Counted from the first letter of the stretch, positions 1 through 9,773 are shown. The stretch is DNA of 64,000 nt from an uncultured Pelagibacteraceae bacterium (GCA_902617895.1 CACMYJ010000001.1:182666-246665), one strand, 5' to 3'. Notes: generated from the letters alone by a model not told the origin. Translations and numbers: made by a program.

Positions 1-808
1 CTACATTTGCTTCTCGCAAAACATCTAAAACGGAAGTTTTACCATGATCAACATGACCCATAACAGTAACAATTGGAGCTCTATTTTTTAAATTTTCTGA
101 TTTAACTTCTTTTATTTTTTCAATTATATCCTCAACTTTTGTCTCACGTATGGGATTATGGCCAAATTCTTTAACTAAATATTCTGCAGTGTCAGCATCG
201 ATTGTATTATTGATCGTTACAGTTACGCCCATACTCAGCAAGTGTTTTATAATACTACTAGACTGTTCTGCCATTCTGTTTGCTAGTTCCTTGATTGTTA
301 TTACTTCGGGAAGATTTATATCTCTTTTGATCTGTTGAAAATTTTCTTTGTTTTCTGTTTGATTTAAGTTTCTATTTTCTTTCTGTTTTGCTCTCTTTAA
401 AGATGCTAAACTTCTTGATTTCGTTTCAGAATGATCATCACTCAAAGCTCTTGAAATAGTTAATTTTAACTCTCTTCTTTTGCCGATAGTTTTATTGGAT
501 TTATTTTCTTTTAGTGTTGACTCTCCTTTTAATCTTCTTGTGGCTCTTTGCTCTGCTAATTTTCTTTTTTCAAAATCAGAGCTTGGTTGTGTGGGTGTTC
601 GAGTTAAATTATTTGGTTTTGAAAAATTACTAATAATTGTTTTAGAATTATTATTATTTTGTCTAGAAAATTGAGATTTTCCTGCAAACTTTGAACTCTT
701 TTTCTCAATAACAACAGTATTTTTAGATTTCGATTTAGCTATTTCAATACTATTAAGAGTTTTTTTGGAACTTCCTGATATTGATAACTTTAATTTTTTT
801 TTCTCCAT
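1..808 (-). CDS. infB: Translation initiation factor IF-2, N-terminal part (cut by window edge)
   Basis: IF-2 is the GTPase that places initiator tRNA on the 30S subunit. Only the first 269 codons lie in the window; the rest runs off the left edge. The start at 808 gives a Lys/Ser-rich charged leader beginning MEKKKLKLSISGSSKK. An IF2_N-like segment follows, then the P-loop motif GHVDHGKT at about residues 251-258 (bases 35-58), preceded by PIVTVM as in other IF-2 proteins. The G domain begins much earlier than in E. coli IF-2, so the N-terminal extension is short. An alternative ATG at 815 is in another frame. The gene follows nusA by 10 bases and must share its transcript; no ylxR gene lies between them. 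Confidence 0.95.
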   Translation of the reverse strand, partial: MEKKKLKLSISGSSKKTLNSIEIAKSKSKNTVVIEKKSSKFAGKSQFSRQNNNNSKTIISNFSKPNNLTRTPTQPSSDFEKRKLAEQRATRRLKGESTLKENKSNKTIGKRRELKLTISRALSDDHSETKSRSLASLKRAKQKENRNLNQTENKENFQQIKRDINLPEVITIKELANRMAEQSSSIIKHLLSMGVTVTINNTIDADTAEYLVKEFGHNPIRETKVEDIIEKIKEVKSENLKNRAPIVTVMGHVDHGKTSVLDVLREANV

Positions 809-818
809 TTTCCATTTC

Positions 819-2372
819 TCAATCTTTATAAACTTTATCACGCGCTGACATAATTAAATTATCAGATTCTTGCTTTGATAGGGCGAAGTCCTCTAGGTAT
901 CCTTTTATTTTTACTCTTTCACCTTTTATCATGTCATAAGTTCCTGTTAGTTCATCTGAAGCTAAATCTGCTAAGTCAGTTAAAGTCAATATTTTTTGTT
1001 CTCCTAGTGTGACTAACATTCCAGGCGTTAATCCTTCGTGAGTAATTAGATCATTTTCTAATCCTAGATCTTTTATTCTTTTTGAAATTTCTTCCTGGTC
1101 TTTCTCGTAAAATTCTTTTGCCCTATCAATAAGTTCCTTAGCTGTTTCATTCTCAATCCCTTCAATCTTAATAAGCGCATCTGGTGAGCTGTCTTTTATG
1201 TCATCAATCGAGGAGAATCCTTCAGCAACCAAAAGTTGTCCCAAAGTTTCATCTAATTCTAAATTTTTTACAATATTGTCTGTTTTCTCCTTGAATTCTA
1301 ACTGTCTTCTTTCTGAGTCCTCTTGCTCGGTCATTATATTTATTTCATAGTTTAATAGTTTGGTTGCAAGTCTTACATTCTGACCCCTTCGGCCGATTGC
1401 CTTACTCAAGTTTTCCTCTGTTAAAATTACGTCGAGTTTTTTTGCATCATTATCGACATTTACTCTTTGCACCTCAGCTGGTGATAAAGCATTTGATACG
1501 ACTATGGCAGGATCTTCAGACCAATTCACAATATCTATTTTTTCTCCTTGAAGCTCGTTTACAATGGCTTGAACTCTGCTACCTCTCATACCAACACAAG
1601 CTCCGACAGGATCTAAAGAAGTATCTATTGCTTTAACACAGATTTTTGCTCTACTACCAGGATCTCTTGAAGAAGATTTTATTTCAATCAAACCATCATA
1701 AATTTCAGGCACTTCCTGTACAAATAGTTTGTCCATAAATTTTGCGTGAGCTCTAGATAAAAAAATTTGTTGTCCTCTTGGTTCTCTTCTAACATCTAAA
1801 CAATATGCTTTAACTCTATCACCTGCCTTGATATTTTCTCTTGGTATCATCTCATTTTTTTGAATTATTGCTTCTGCTCTACCTAAATCCACAATTACAT
1901 TTCCAAATTCTAATCTTTTTACAATACCACTTAAAATTGTATCTTTTTTATCTATAAAATCATTATATTGTCTCTCTCTTTCTGCCTCTCTAACATTAAA
2001 ACTTATAACTTGTTTTGCTGTTTGTGCTGCGATCCTTCCAAAATCGAATGATGGTAACGGCTGAAGAATTTCATCTCCATTTTTTTTATCTCTATTTGAT
2101 GCATTTAATTTTATTGCATCTTGTAAAGTAATTTCAATATTTGAATTTTCAGGTTTATCAACAATTAATAGCTTTCTAAAAATTCCTATATCCCCATTTT
2201 CTCTATTTATTTGTACTTTAATTTCATTATCTGATCCAAATTTTGATTTAGCTGCTTTAGCTATACCAGTTTCCATAGAATCTATTATTAATTCTATATC
2301 TATAGATTTCTCTAAAGCTACAGCTTCTGCTATCCTTAACAACTCTAATTTATCGGCTCTTCTGTTTAACAT
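819..2372 (-). CDS. nusA: Transcription termination/antitermination factor NusA
   Basis: NusA binds RNA polymerase and nascent RNA and modulates pausing, intrinsic termination and antitermination. The 517-residue protein shows the usual order: N-terminal polymerase-binding domain (about 1-130), an S1 domain (about 140-200, with GIVKRLEFGNVIVDLGRAEA), KH1 (GACVGMRGSRVQAIVNEL), KH2 (LSKAIGRRGQNVRLATKLL), and C-terminal helix-hairpin-helix acidic repeats (LLVAEGFSSIDDI region). Upstream, a GGGG ribosome-binding stretch lies 8 bases before the ATG and directly after the U-tract of a terminator hairpin. No rimP gene lies upstream, although rimP-nusA-infB is common in proteobacteria; metK is upstream instead. 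Confidence 0.97.
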   Translation of the reverse strand: MLNRRADKLELLRIAEAVALEKSIDIELIIDSMETGIAKAAKSKFGSDNEIKVQINRENGDIGIFRKLLIVDKPENSNIEITLQDAIKLNASNRDKKNGDEILQPLPSFDFGRIAAQTAKQVISFNVREAERERQYNDFIDKKDTILSGIVKRLEFGNVIVDLGRAEAIIQKNEMIPRENIKAGDRVKAYCLDVRREPRGQQIFLSRAHAKFMDKLFVQEVPEIYDGLIEIKSSSRDPGSRAKICVKAIDTSLDPVGACVGMRGSRVQAIVNELQGEKIDIVNWSEDPAIVVSNALSPAEVQRVNVDNDAKKLDVILTEENLSKAIGRRGQNVRLATKLLNYEINIMTEQEDSERRQLEFKEKTDNIVKNLELDETLGQLLVAEGFSSIDDIKDSSPDALIKIEGIENETAKELIDRAKEFYEKDQEEISKRIKDLGLENDLITHEGLTPGMLVTLGEQKILTLTDLADLASDELTGTYDMIKGERVKIKGYLEDFALSKQESDNLIMSARDKVYKD

Positions 2373-2384
2373 ATTTGTTACCCC

Positions 2385-2413
2385 AAAAAAAAATGGGCCT
2401 TAGCCCATTTTGA
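2385..2413 (-). terminator. Intrinsic terminator hairpin between metK and nusA
   Basis: On the minus strand an 8-bp perfect stem AAATGGGC / GCCCATTT (bases 2410-2403 and 2398-2391) closes a TAAG loop and is followed by a run of Us ending at 2385. It follows the end of metK but stops only 12 bases before the nusA start codon. Confidence 0.8.
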
Positions 2414-2467
2414 AATTTCAACAATGTGGTTGGAATATAGTTATTTTTGAGAGGTTTACAACAATAT

Positions 2468-3631
2468 TTACTTGCTAAAAACCCCAGATTTGTCAGTTTT
2501 TTCCCATGAAAATGATCCATCCTCTTCAGGAATTCTACCAAAGTGACCGTAAGCAGCAGTTTTTTCATATATAGGTTTATTTAAACCAAGCATTTCTCTA
2601 ATGCCTCTTGGACTTAAATCAAAATTTTCTTTTATGAGTTTTTCGACATGTAGGTTTTTCTCTTCATCATTATCAAATAAGTCTACATAAATTGATAGCG
2701 GTTTAGATACTCCTATTGCATATGCTAGTTGGATTAAACATTTATCAGCAATTTTTGAAGCTACAACGTTTTTAGCTAAATATCTTGATGCGTATGCAGC
2801 CGATCTATCTACTTTTGTTGGATCTTTTCCTGAGAATGCACCGCCTCCATGTGGTGCCGCCCCTCCATATGTATCAACAATAATTTTTCTACCTGTTAAA
2901 CCACTGTCTCCATCTGGACCACCGATTACAAAGTTTCCAGTTGGATTAATATAAATCTCTTTTTCGTCAAGACTACCTAATAAGTTTTTTGGTATAGATC
3001 TCTCTATATATGGCATACAAAGTTCTTTAACTTTAGACAAGTTAACATCTTTTGAATGTTGTGTAGAAATGACTACAGATGTTACAGCAGAGGGCATACC
3101 ATCTTTATATTCAATAGTTATTTGACTTTTTGAGTCAGGCTCTATTCCATTTAATTTTCCAGACTTTCTATCCTCTGCCATCAATCTTAAGATTTTGTGT
3201 GAATAATGGATTGGTGCAGGCATCAAAACTTCTGTTTCATTACAAGCATATCCAAACATTATACCCTGATCACCAGCACCTTCATCTTTATTACCTGAAG
3301 AATCTACTCCCATTGCAATATCAGCTGATTGTGAGTGTAAGTGTGTTTCAATATTAGTTTGTTCTTTCCAAGAAAAGCCATCTTGATCATAGCCGATGTC
3401 TTTTATACAATCTCTAACCTTTGAAATTAATTCATCCTCTTTTAGTTCAGGTCCTCTAACTTCTCCTGCTAATACAACTTTATTAGTTGTTGTTAGTGTT
3501 TCACAGGCAACTCTTGCTTGTGGTTCGGATGCTAAATAACTATCCACAACCATATCTGAAATTCGGTCACAAACCTTATCTGGGTGTCCCTCTGAAACTG
3601 ACTCACTAGTAAATAAAAAATTTTTCTTCAT
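2468..3631 (-). CDS. metK: S-adenosylmethionine synthetase
   Basis: MetK makes S-adenosylmethionine from methionine and ATP in the cytoplasm. The 387-residue length is typical. Visible signatures are the N-terminal [16 protein letters not shown] with the ATP-binding His and Mg-binding Asp, the hexapeptide-like [12 protein letters not shown] near residue 120, and the P-loop-like [19 protein letters not shown] near residue 265. The ATG overlaps the last base of lnt, so the two are co-transcribed and no leader is available for a SAM riboswitch. An intrinsic terminator follows the gene. Confidence 0.98.
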   Translation of the reverse strand: MKKNFLFTSESVSEGHPDKVCDRISDMVVDSYLASEPQARVACETLTTTNKVVLAGEVRGPELKEDELISKVRDCIKDIGYDQDGFSWKEQTNIETHLHSQSADIAMGVDSSGNKDEGAGDQGIMFGYACNETEVLMPAPIHYSHKILRLMAEDRKSGKLNGIEPDSKSQITIEYKDGMPSAVTSVVISTQHSKDVNLSKVKELCMPYIERSIPKNLLGSLDEKEIYINPTGNFVIGGPDGDSGLTGRKIIVDTYGGAAPHGGGAFSGKDPTKVDRSAAYASRYLAKNVVASKIADKCLIQLAYAIGVSKPLSIYVDLFDNDEEKNLHVEKLIKENFDLSPRGIREMLGLNKPIYEKTAAYGHFGRIPEEDGSFSWEKTDKSGVFSK

Positions 3632-5154
3632 TAATTCTCCCGTTTTTTTAAAAGAAAAATTAAACTAATATAAATAAATACAAAATAAAAGAAGATCTTG
3701 TTACCCTGTGAACTAAAGATAGTTTTATTTGACTTTTTATAAGTTGTAAGTTCAATAAATCCCTTTTCCGATGTTGAAATCTTATCAATTACCTGACCTT
3801 TTGGACTTATGTATGCTGAAATACCATTATTTGAGGAACGAATGACAGCCTTACCTTCCTCTATTGATCTAAAAATTAAATGAGAATAGTGCTGTTGTGG
3901 ACCAATTGAATTACCAAACCAACCATCCTCAGATATATTTAAAATAAAGTCATAATCTGTTTTACTCTTATTTATTTTACCAGAGTAAATTACCTCATAA
4001 CAAATAAGCGGCACAAAATTAAATTTATTCAACTTAATTGGATCTCTGTGGTTATCTGATGAAAAAGACTGATAACCTTGAGTAATTTTTTTAAATCCTA
4101 AATTTAGTAATATTTTTTCAAATGGCAAAAATTCTCCAAATGGAACAAGTTGATTTTTATAGTATTTATCCAAAATTTTTAGCTCATTATTGAGTACTAA
4201 AAGAGAATTATAAATTTTTTCGTTTTCATAAATGTTCATACCTAAAATAATTTTATGTTTTTTTGAAAAATTATTTGAAAAAATATTCTTAAAGTTTTTA
4301 AGATCCTCAAAATAGATACTAGAGAGAATACCTTCGGGTAAAATAAATATTGTTTTAATTAACGGATTTGGTTCAGAGATATCAATTAATTCTGAGATAA
4401 ATTTACTAGGATTTTCATTTTGAAAATATCGGTTTATATTTATTTTTGGAGAAATTATTTTGATAGTAAAACCTAAATCTCTTTTTTCAGTCAATTCAAA
4501 TTGTCTCAAATTTGATTTACCCCAAAAATAATTAACAAAAATAACTATAATAGAAAAAAAAAATATATTTATTTTTAAATTTTTTTTGTAATTAAAGAAC
4601 AATATAGTTGGCAATAAAAATAATAAAATTATAATTGAGTTAAAAGCATAGGTCCCCGTTAAAGAAAGAATTTGAATAAATTCTAAGTTATTTGTAAAAC
4701 TAAAAGATATTAAGTTCCATGGAAAACCTCCAAATAGAAAACTTCTGATATATTCAAGTATAGATAAAGAAGTAGCTAATATTAAAATTGATAAAATATT
4801 TTTTTTTGGATTTAAAAGTGAAAAGACTAAAGTTGAAATCCCATAAAATAATCCTAAAAATAATGGTATTAAAATTAGAGCAAATGGTATCAAGGGTTTA
4901 AAAATATCTTCAAAAGTTAGAGAATGTGTTATCCAATATAAATTTGAAATAAAGTAACCAAAACCAAATATCCAACCAACATTAAACGAGGTAATTTTGT
5001 CCTTAGAGTATAATAATAATATCAATAAAAGTGCTGGGTATGAAAAAAAATTAATATAAAATAAATTATAGGGAGGAAGACTAAAAGAAGATATGAAACC
5101 TAGTGAAACTACAAACAAGTATGATAAGATTTTATTTTGATATAGTAAAGTCAA
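3631..5154 (-). CDS. lnt: Apolipoprotein N-acyltransferase
   Basis: Lnt adds the third acyl chain to the N-terminal Cys of lipoproteins at the periplasmic face of the inner membrane. The 507-residue protein has a hydrophobic N-terminal half with multiple membrane spans (about 1-210), then a periplasmic carbon-nitrogen hydrolase domain. Its catalytic elements are visible as the Glu in ILPEG, the Lys in [11 protein letters not shown] and the Cys in [10 protein letters not shown] final C-terminal membrane helix is present. It abuts ybeY upstream and overlaps metK by one base downstream, in the conserved order miaB-phoH-ybeY-lnt. Confidence 0.95.
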   Translation of the reverse strand: MTLLYQNKILSYLFVVSLGFISSFSLPPYNLFYINFFSYPALLLILLLYSKDKITSFNVGWIFGFGYFISNLYWITHSLTFEDIFKPLIPFALILIPLFLGLFYGISTLVFSLLNPKKNILSILILATSLSILEYIRSFLFGGFPWNLISFSFTNNLEFIQILSLTGTYAFNSIIILLFLLPTILFFNYKKNLKINIFFFSIIVIFVNYFWGKSNLRQFELTEKRDLGFTIKIISPKININRYFQNENPSKFISELIDISEPNPLIKTIFILPEGILSSIYFEDLKNFKNIFSNNFSKKHKIILGMNIYENEKIYNSLLVLNNELKILDKYYKNQLVPFGEFLPFEKILLNLGFKKITQGYQSFSSDNHRDPIKLNKFNFVPLICYEVIYSGKINKSKTDYDFILNISEDGWFGNSIGPQQHYSHLIFRSIEEGKAVIRSSNNGISAYISPKGQVIDKISTSEKGFIELTTYKKSNKTIFSSQGNKIFFYFVFIYISLIFLLKKREN

Positions 5155-5159
5155 TTTAT

Positions 5160-5597
5160 CTAATGAAAATATTTCAATAATAATTTTTCTTTTTTAAGCA
5201 TTTTTTTAAAATCATTATATTTTTTATGATCATAACCAATTAAATGCAGATATCCATGAATCCACATTTTATCAAACTCAAAAAAAAAATTAGTTTTTTT
5301 TGATCTCTCTTTAATAATTTCAAAACTAATTGCTATATCTCCCACGTATATTTTTTTTTTATTTTTAATTTTTATTGGAAATGACAAGACATCTGTAGTT
5401 TTGTTTTTTTTTCTGAATTTATGGTTAAATTTTTTCATTTCTTTATTATTTGTTAAAAGTATAGAGAATTCATGGTTTTTTCTCTTAAATGAGGGTGCTT
5501 TAGATAATTTATTAAGCCTTTTTTTTAAATAGTCATTTGGTTTTTTTAAAAATTTTTTCCAATTTGGATGACCAGTTATTATATTGGCCTTTATCAT
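5160..5597 (-). CDS. ybeY: Endoribonuclease YbeY (16S rRNA maturation)
   Basis: YbeY is a zinc-dependent endoribonuclease involved in 16S rRNA 3'-end maturation and 70S ribosome quality control. The 145-residue protein has the family metal-binding signature HGYLHLIGYDH near residues 115-125, with its three His residues, and the upstream TDVLSFP motif. It overlaps phoH by 4 bases (ATGA), so translation is probably coupled. The N-terminal half is very Lys-rich, typical of this AT-rich genome. Confidence 0.95.
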   Translation of the reverse strand: MIKANIITGHPNWKKFLKKPNDYLKKRLNKLSKAPSFKRKNHEFSILLTNNKEMKKFNHKFRKKNKTTDVLSFPIKIKNKKKIYVGDIAISFEIIKERSKKTNFFFEFDKMWIHGYLHLIGYDHKKYNDFKKMLKKEKLLLKYFH

Positions 5598-6601
5598 CTG
5601 TCAGAGTCTTGATCAGAATATGCCTTAACGATTTTAGATACAAGTGGATGCCTAACCACATCTTTATGATCAAAATCAACTACTGAAATTTCTTTCAAAT
5701 GTCCAAGCAATTTTTTTGATCTGTGTAATCCTGAAAGGGATTTATTTGGCAGATCAATTTGTGAAGGATCTCCATTGATTACTATCTTAGAATTTTCTCC
5801 TATTCTAGTTAAAAACATTTTTATTTGCGTATCAGTTGCGTTTTGTGCTTCATCAAGAATTGCAAATGAATTTTTTAAAGTCCTACCTCTCATAAATGCT
5901 AGTGGAGCTATTTCAATATCACCAACTTCAATTTTTTTTTGTATTTTTTCAAAATCTAATAAATCATATAAAGAGTCGTATAATGGTCTTAAATATGGGT
6001 CAACCTTGTCTCTCATATCACCAGGTAAAAATCCAAGTCTTTCTCCTGCTTCTACAGCGGGTCTTGATAAAATAATTCTTTCTATTTTTTTTTCTAATAA
6101 CATTGTAAGTGCTATAGCAACTGCTAAAAAAGTTTTACCAGTTCCAGCTGGGCCAGCTGAAATAATTATGTCCGACTCCCTTAAAGCTCTAACATAATCC
6201 TTCTGTCTTTCAGACCTTGGTATTACAGATTTTTTTGGAGTTTTGATTATATATTCTACTTTTTTTCCAAGGTTATTTTTTTCATATATCATAAATTCAT
6301 TTATTGAGGAAATTATATCTTTTTTTTCAATTGTTCCATTATTTAAAAACTGTTCTGTCAAGAATTGTATAGAATTTTTGATCAAATTATTCTTTTCAGG
6401 GTCGCTTTTTACTAAGATAGAATTTCCTCTAGAATATAAGCTAGTTTTTGTAATTTTCTCTAATTCCTTTAGATTATTATTAAACTCACCTGCTACACCA
6501 AGTAACAAATCATTATTTTGAAAAATTATACTTAAGGTATTATTTTCAGAATATACATATTTTAATTCTGAAATAATATTTTTTTTGGTTAAATTATTCA
6601 A
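5594..6601 (-). CDS. phoH: PhoH-family ATPase
   Basis: PhoH-like proteins are cytoplasmic P-loop ATPases with a helicase-like fold, linked to RNA metabolism by their steady pairing with YbeY. This 335-residue protein has Walker A GPAGTGKT near residues 154-161, Walker B FAILDEAQNA and the downstream VINGDPSQIDLP and GLHRSKKLL motifs. The N-terminal region resembles the KH-like part of the family. It sits between miaB (1-base gap) and ybeY (4-base overlap). Confidence 0.95.
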   Translation of the reverse strand: MNNLTKKNIISELKYVYSENNTLSIIFQNNDLLLGVAGEFNNNLKELEKITKTSLYSRGNSILVKSDPEKNNLIKNSIQFLTEQFLNNGTIEKKDIISSINEFMIYEKNNLGKKVEYIIKTPKKSVIPRSERQKDYVRALRESDIIISAGPAGTGKTFLAVAIALTMLLEKKIERIILSRPAVEAGERLGFLPGDMRDKVDPYLRPLYDSLYDLLDFEKIQKKIEVGDIEIAPLAFMRGRTLKNSFAILDEAQNATDTQIKMFLTRIGENSKIVINGDPSQIDLPNKSLSGLHRSKKLLGHLKEISVVDFDHKDVVRHPLVSKIVKAYSDQDSDR

Positions 6602-6602
6602 T

Positions 6603-7934
6603 TTAAGCAGCTTCCATTTTTTTATCTAATAAACCAAATAAGGTATTCTGGTTACTAGTTTGAACTTTTACTTTTACAACTTTACCAATAAGATTTTCAT
6701 TTCCATCAAAAATTACAGGTGATATATACTTATTTCTTCCAAATAATTTATTTTGTTTTTCTATTTTATTTTCAACAAGTACATTAATTGTATTATTTTC
6801 CAACGATTTATTTTTTTCTATTTGATTATTAAATAATTCCTCTTGAATTAATGTCAGTCTCTCTTTGGCAGTATTTTTTTCAATCATTTCTAATTTTGCA
6901 GCTTTTGTTCCAGGTCTTGGACTAAAAATAAAAGAAAAAGAGTTTATAAATTTAATTTTTTTTATCAGTTCAAATGTGTCTTCAAAATCCTTTTGAGACT
7001 CTCCAGGATAACCAATAATAAAATCGCTAGAAAATTCTATATCTGCATTGATTTTCTTTAACCTTTCATAAACTTTTAAATAATCATCAACAGTATGTTT
7101 TCTGTTCATTAACTCTAACATCTTGTTTGAACCACTTTGAATGGGTAAATGAACAAATGGCATTAATTTATTACTATAAGAATAACAATCAATTAAATCA
7201 TCAGTCATATCTCTTGGATGTGAAGTCGTATATCTTATTCTTTCCAATTCTGAAAATTGATCTAAATGTTTTATTAGATTAGATATTCTAAACTCTTTAA
7301 AATTTTCTTTATATGAATAAGCATTAACATTTTGACCAAGTAATGTAATTTCTTTTGCACCGTTTTCTATTAATTGTTCTGCTTCTGCTATGATTTTATT
7401 AAATGGTCTAGAATACTCAGGTCCTCTTGTATAAGGTACTACACAAAAATTACAAAACTTATCGCATCCCTCTTGAATAGTTAAGAAAGCAGATATTTTG
7501 TTATTATTATTTTTTATTTGATCAAAATATCCAAACTTTGAAATGGTATCAAATTCTGTTTCTTCTTGTTTTAAATTTGCAATATGATTTTTTAACAATT
7601 CATTAACTTTGTGATATGATTGAGGTCCTAATACAATATCTATATATGGCTCCCTCCTCACCATTTCTTCATTTTCAGCCTGTGCAACACAACCTGCAAC
7701 TACCATTATTGGTTTTTTTTTATCTCTATATAATTTTTTAACTCTGCCAATTTCATGGTAAACTTTTTCTTTAGCTTTATCACGTATGTGACATGTATTT
7801 AAAATATAACAATCCGCATTTGATTGATTTTCAGTCTTTATAAAACCCAACTTACTAACAGAATCATAGATTCTATTAGAATCATACTCGTTCATTTGGC
7901 AACCAAAAGTTTTTATGAAGATTTTTCCATTCAT
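6603..7934 (-). CDS. miaB: tRNA-2-methylthio-N6-isopentenyladenosine37 methylthiotransferase
   Basis: MiaB is a radical-SAM enzyme that adds a methylthio group to i6A37 in tRNAs reading UNN codons. The 443-residue protein begins with the MTTase domain holding three cluster Cys residues (GCQMNEYDS, NTCHIRDKA, VAGCVAQAE). The radical-SAM motif GCDKFCNFCVVPYTRGPE follows near residue 160, and a TRAM domain lies at the C-terminus (about 375-440). The characteristic RYTTSHPRDMTDDLI segment is present. It precedes phoH in the conserved alphaproteobacterial order. Confidence 0.97.
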   Translation of the reverse strand: MNGKIFIKTFGCQMNEYDSNRIYDSVSKLGFIKTENQSNADCYILNTCHIRDKAKEKVYHEIGRVKKLYRDKKKPIMVVAGCVAQAENEEMVRREPYIDIVLGPQSYHKVNELLKNHIANLKQEETEFDTISKFGYFDQIKNNNNKISAFLTIQEGCDKFCNFCVVPYTRGPEYSRPFNKIIAEAEQLIENGAKEITLLGQNVNAYSYKENFKEFRISNLIKHLDQFSELERIRYTTSHPRDMTDDLIDCYSYSNKLMPFVHLPIQSGSNKMLELMNRKHTVDDYLKVYERLKKINADIEFSSDFIIGYPGESQKDFEDTFELIKKIKFINSFSFIFSPRPGTKAAKLEMIEKNTAKERLTLIQEELFNNQIEKNKSLENNTINVLVENKIEKQNKLFGRNKYISPVIFDGNENLIGKVVKVKVQTSNQNTLFGLLDKKMEAA

Positions 7935-7970
7935 TATATTTTAGCTTTTAAAAAAATTCTGAAGTACCTA

Positions 7971-8399
7971 TCATTTACTTTTTTTAATTCCGTAAAGCTC
8001 TAATTTATGATCTACTAAGTTATATCCATACTTATCTGCAACTTTTTTTTGTAGTTTTTCTATTTCTTCATCAACAAACTCAATAATTTCTCCTGATTTA
8101 ATATCAATAAGATGATCGTGATGACTTTCAACTAATGTTTCATATCTTGCTTTTCCACCTTTAAAATCGTGCTTAGTCAAAATGCCAGATTCCTCAAAAA
8201 GCTTAACTGTTCTGTAAACAGTAGCAATACTTATCTTTGAGTCTAGCTTAGAAACTCTTTGATATAATTCATCAACATCAGGATGATCGGACTCGCCATA
8301 AACTTCTTTTGACTCAGATAAAACTTTAGCTATTATTTTTCTTTGATCAGTAAGTTTGACGCCTTTCTTAAGGCAAATTTGTTCTATAGTTTCAGACAT
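7971..8399 (-). CDS. fur: Fur-family transcriptional regulator
   Basis: This is a metal-responsive repressor of the Fur family. The 142-residue protein has an N-terminal winged helix (KLTDQRKIIAKVL ... VSIATVYRTVKLFEE type) and a dimerisation domain with the His-rich metal site VESHHDHLIDIKSGEIIEF. The C-terminal Cys pairs of zinc-binding Fur proteins are absent. In alphaproteobacteria, family members act on iron (Irr), manganese (Mur) or iron and zinc, so the metal cannot be read from sequence alone. The gene lies between tsaB and miaB. Confidence 0.93.
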   Translation of the reverse strand: MSETIEQICLKKGVKLTDQRKIIAKVLSESKEVYGESDHPDVDELYQRVSKLDSKISIATVYRTVKLFEESGILTKHDFKGGKARYETLVESHHDHLIDIKSGEIIEFVDEEIEKLQKKVADKYGYNLVDHKLELYGIKKSK

Positions 8400-8407
8400 G
8401 GTTTATT

Positions 8408-8773
8408 CTAACTTGAATATACAGGTTTTATCAAACTTTTATTTTTGTATAATTTTATTAAATTTTTATAATTTTTATTAATTAAATCACGTGATCTAAA
8501 TCCAATTAAAACTGCACTATTTACCAAACAAATAGCTTTAGACACTGATAATGAAATTCTAAGACTGGTAAATTTACCAGGTCCTAAATTGATAAATATT
8601 CTATGAATATCACTTATTTTAATTTTTTTTGTATTTAAAAAGTTCAAAAGTAGTTTCATAAAATTGTCAAAGTTTTCTCTACTGTTTATATGTTTGCTAG
8701 TATATGATTGTCTATCAGCAATGATCACAAAAACAATTTCTTCATTAGCCGCATCAATTATTAAATTAATCAT
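8408..8773 (-). CDS. tsaB: TsaB-like protein, N-terminal half only (t6A tRNA modification)
   Basis: TsaB partners TsaD and TsaE in making threonylcarbamoyladenosine on tRNA. The signature INLGPGKFTSLRISLSVSKAI near residues 61-82 matches the family's GPGSFTGLRIG segment, and the N-terminus MINLIIDAANE fits the actin-like fold. The protein is only 121 residues against the usual 200 or more; the C-terminal subdomain is missing. The stop is 8 bases before fur, so no downstream fragment remains and a simple frameshift does not explain the length. The rimI gene often found between tsaB and fur is also absent. Confidence 0.75.
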   Translation of the reverse strand: MINLIIDAANEEIVFVIIADRQSYTSKHINSRENFDNFMKLLLNFLNTKKIKISDIHRIFINLGPGKFTSLRISLSVSKAICLVNSAVLIGFRSRDLINKNYKNLIKLYKNKSLIKPVYSS

Positions 8774-9773
8774 ATTTTTTCTATTTTTTTTAAATGCTTA
8801 TGCAGATCCTGTAAATAAGAAATATGAACCAAAAGAAAAGGGAATTTTGGCCTTGATGTACCATAGATTTGATGAAAATAAATATCCCTCTACCAATATA
8901 AAAATTGATGTGTTTCAAGAACATTTAAATATTATCAGAGAAAATAATTTCTCTTTTTTAAATCCGAAAAACTTTGAATTAGAGTTTAATAAAGTAAGTG
9001 AAGAAAAAAAAGTTTTACTTACAATTGATGATGCATTCTCCTCTTTTTATTTGAATGCATGGCCAATTCTAAAAAAAGATAAGATCCCTTTTATTTTATT
9101 TGTTTCAACAGAGGCTGTAGGCAATAAAGGTTACATGAGTTGGGATGAAATTATAGAGATATCAAACGAGGATTTTGTATTTATAGGAAATCACTCACAT
9201 TCACATCAATATTTAGTAAAATATGAATTTGAAAAATTTAAAAAAGATATTCTTAAATCAATAAAAATATTTGAGAAAAATCTCGGCAATAATTCTAAGT
9301 TTTTTTCATACCCATTTGGTGAGTATAGTTTAGAACAAAAGAAATATATTACTGAAAAATTTGACTATGCTTTTGGTCAACATTCAGGAGTTATAGATTT
9401 AAATAAAGATAAATATGAGTTACCTAGATTTCCAATAAATGAGAAGTACGGAGACCTTGAGAGATTTAAATTTTTAATTAATCTTTTGCCAATTCAATAT
9501 AAAGTCATAGCTCCGGAAGAAAAATTTTTGGAAGATACTAACAATCCACCTAAACTAGTAATAGAATTTTTTAATGATCAACCTGAAATTAATAAAATAA
9601 ATTGCTTTTCAAATGAAGGTGGTGATTGGAAAAACTCTAAACTAAATTATAAAAAAAATAAAATTGAAGTTATATTTACTGAAAAATTTTTACCAAGGAG
9701 AGGGAGAATTAATTGTTCAATGCAAGATAAAGATGGATGGAGATGGTTTGGAACTCAATTTACTCTAAATTAG
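8721..9773 (+). CDS. Exported polysaccharide deacetylase (NodB-homology, CE4-like)
   Basis: The NodB fold is supported by ALMYHRFDENKYPS, LLTIDDAFSSFYLNAWPIL (the catalytic/metal Asp pair) and GNHSHSHQYL (metal-binding His residues). A C-terminal region of unknown role (about 250-350) has paired Cys residues. Such proteins remove N- or O-acetyl groups from cell-wall or surface polysaccharide. I place the start at 8721 because it gives a plausible signal peptide ending at LNAYADP. The Met at 8664 is further inside tsaB. Either start overlaps the divergent tsaB 5' end; a non-ATG start near 8757 is also possible. The 3' end overlaps the convergent glucosaminidase by 9 bases. Confidence 0.85.
   Translation: MITKTISSLAASIIKLIIFFLFFLNAYADPVNKKYEPKEKGILALMYHRFDENKYPSTNIKIDVFQEHLNIIRENNFSFLNPKNFELEFNKVSEEKKVLLTIDDAFSSFYLNAWPILKKDKIPFILFVSTEAVGNKGYMSWDEIIEISNEDFVFIGNHSHSHQYLVKYEFEKFKKDILKSIKIFEKNLGNNSKFFSYPFGEYSLEQKKYITEKFDYAFGQHSGVIDLNKDKYELPRFPINEKYGDLERFKFLINLLPIQYKVIAPEEKFLEDTNNPPKLVIEFFNDQPEINKINCFSNEGGDWKNSKLNYKKNKIEVIFTEKFLPRRGRINCSMQDKDGWRWFGTQFTLN

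Noticed and set aside
150..674. Two plus-strand frames of 62 and 64 codons opposite infB
   Set aside because: They are antisense shadows of infB; no start context and no recognisable family.
3600..3660. Possible SAM riboswitch ahead of metK
   Set aside because: metK overlaps lnt by one base, so there is no leader sequence to hold one.
8400..8407. Frameshifted remainder of tsaB
   Set aside because: Only 8 bases lie between tsaB and fur, so no C-terminal remnant can be present.
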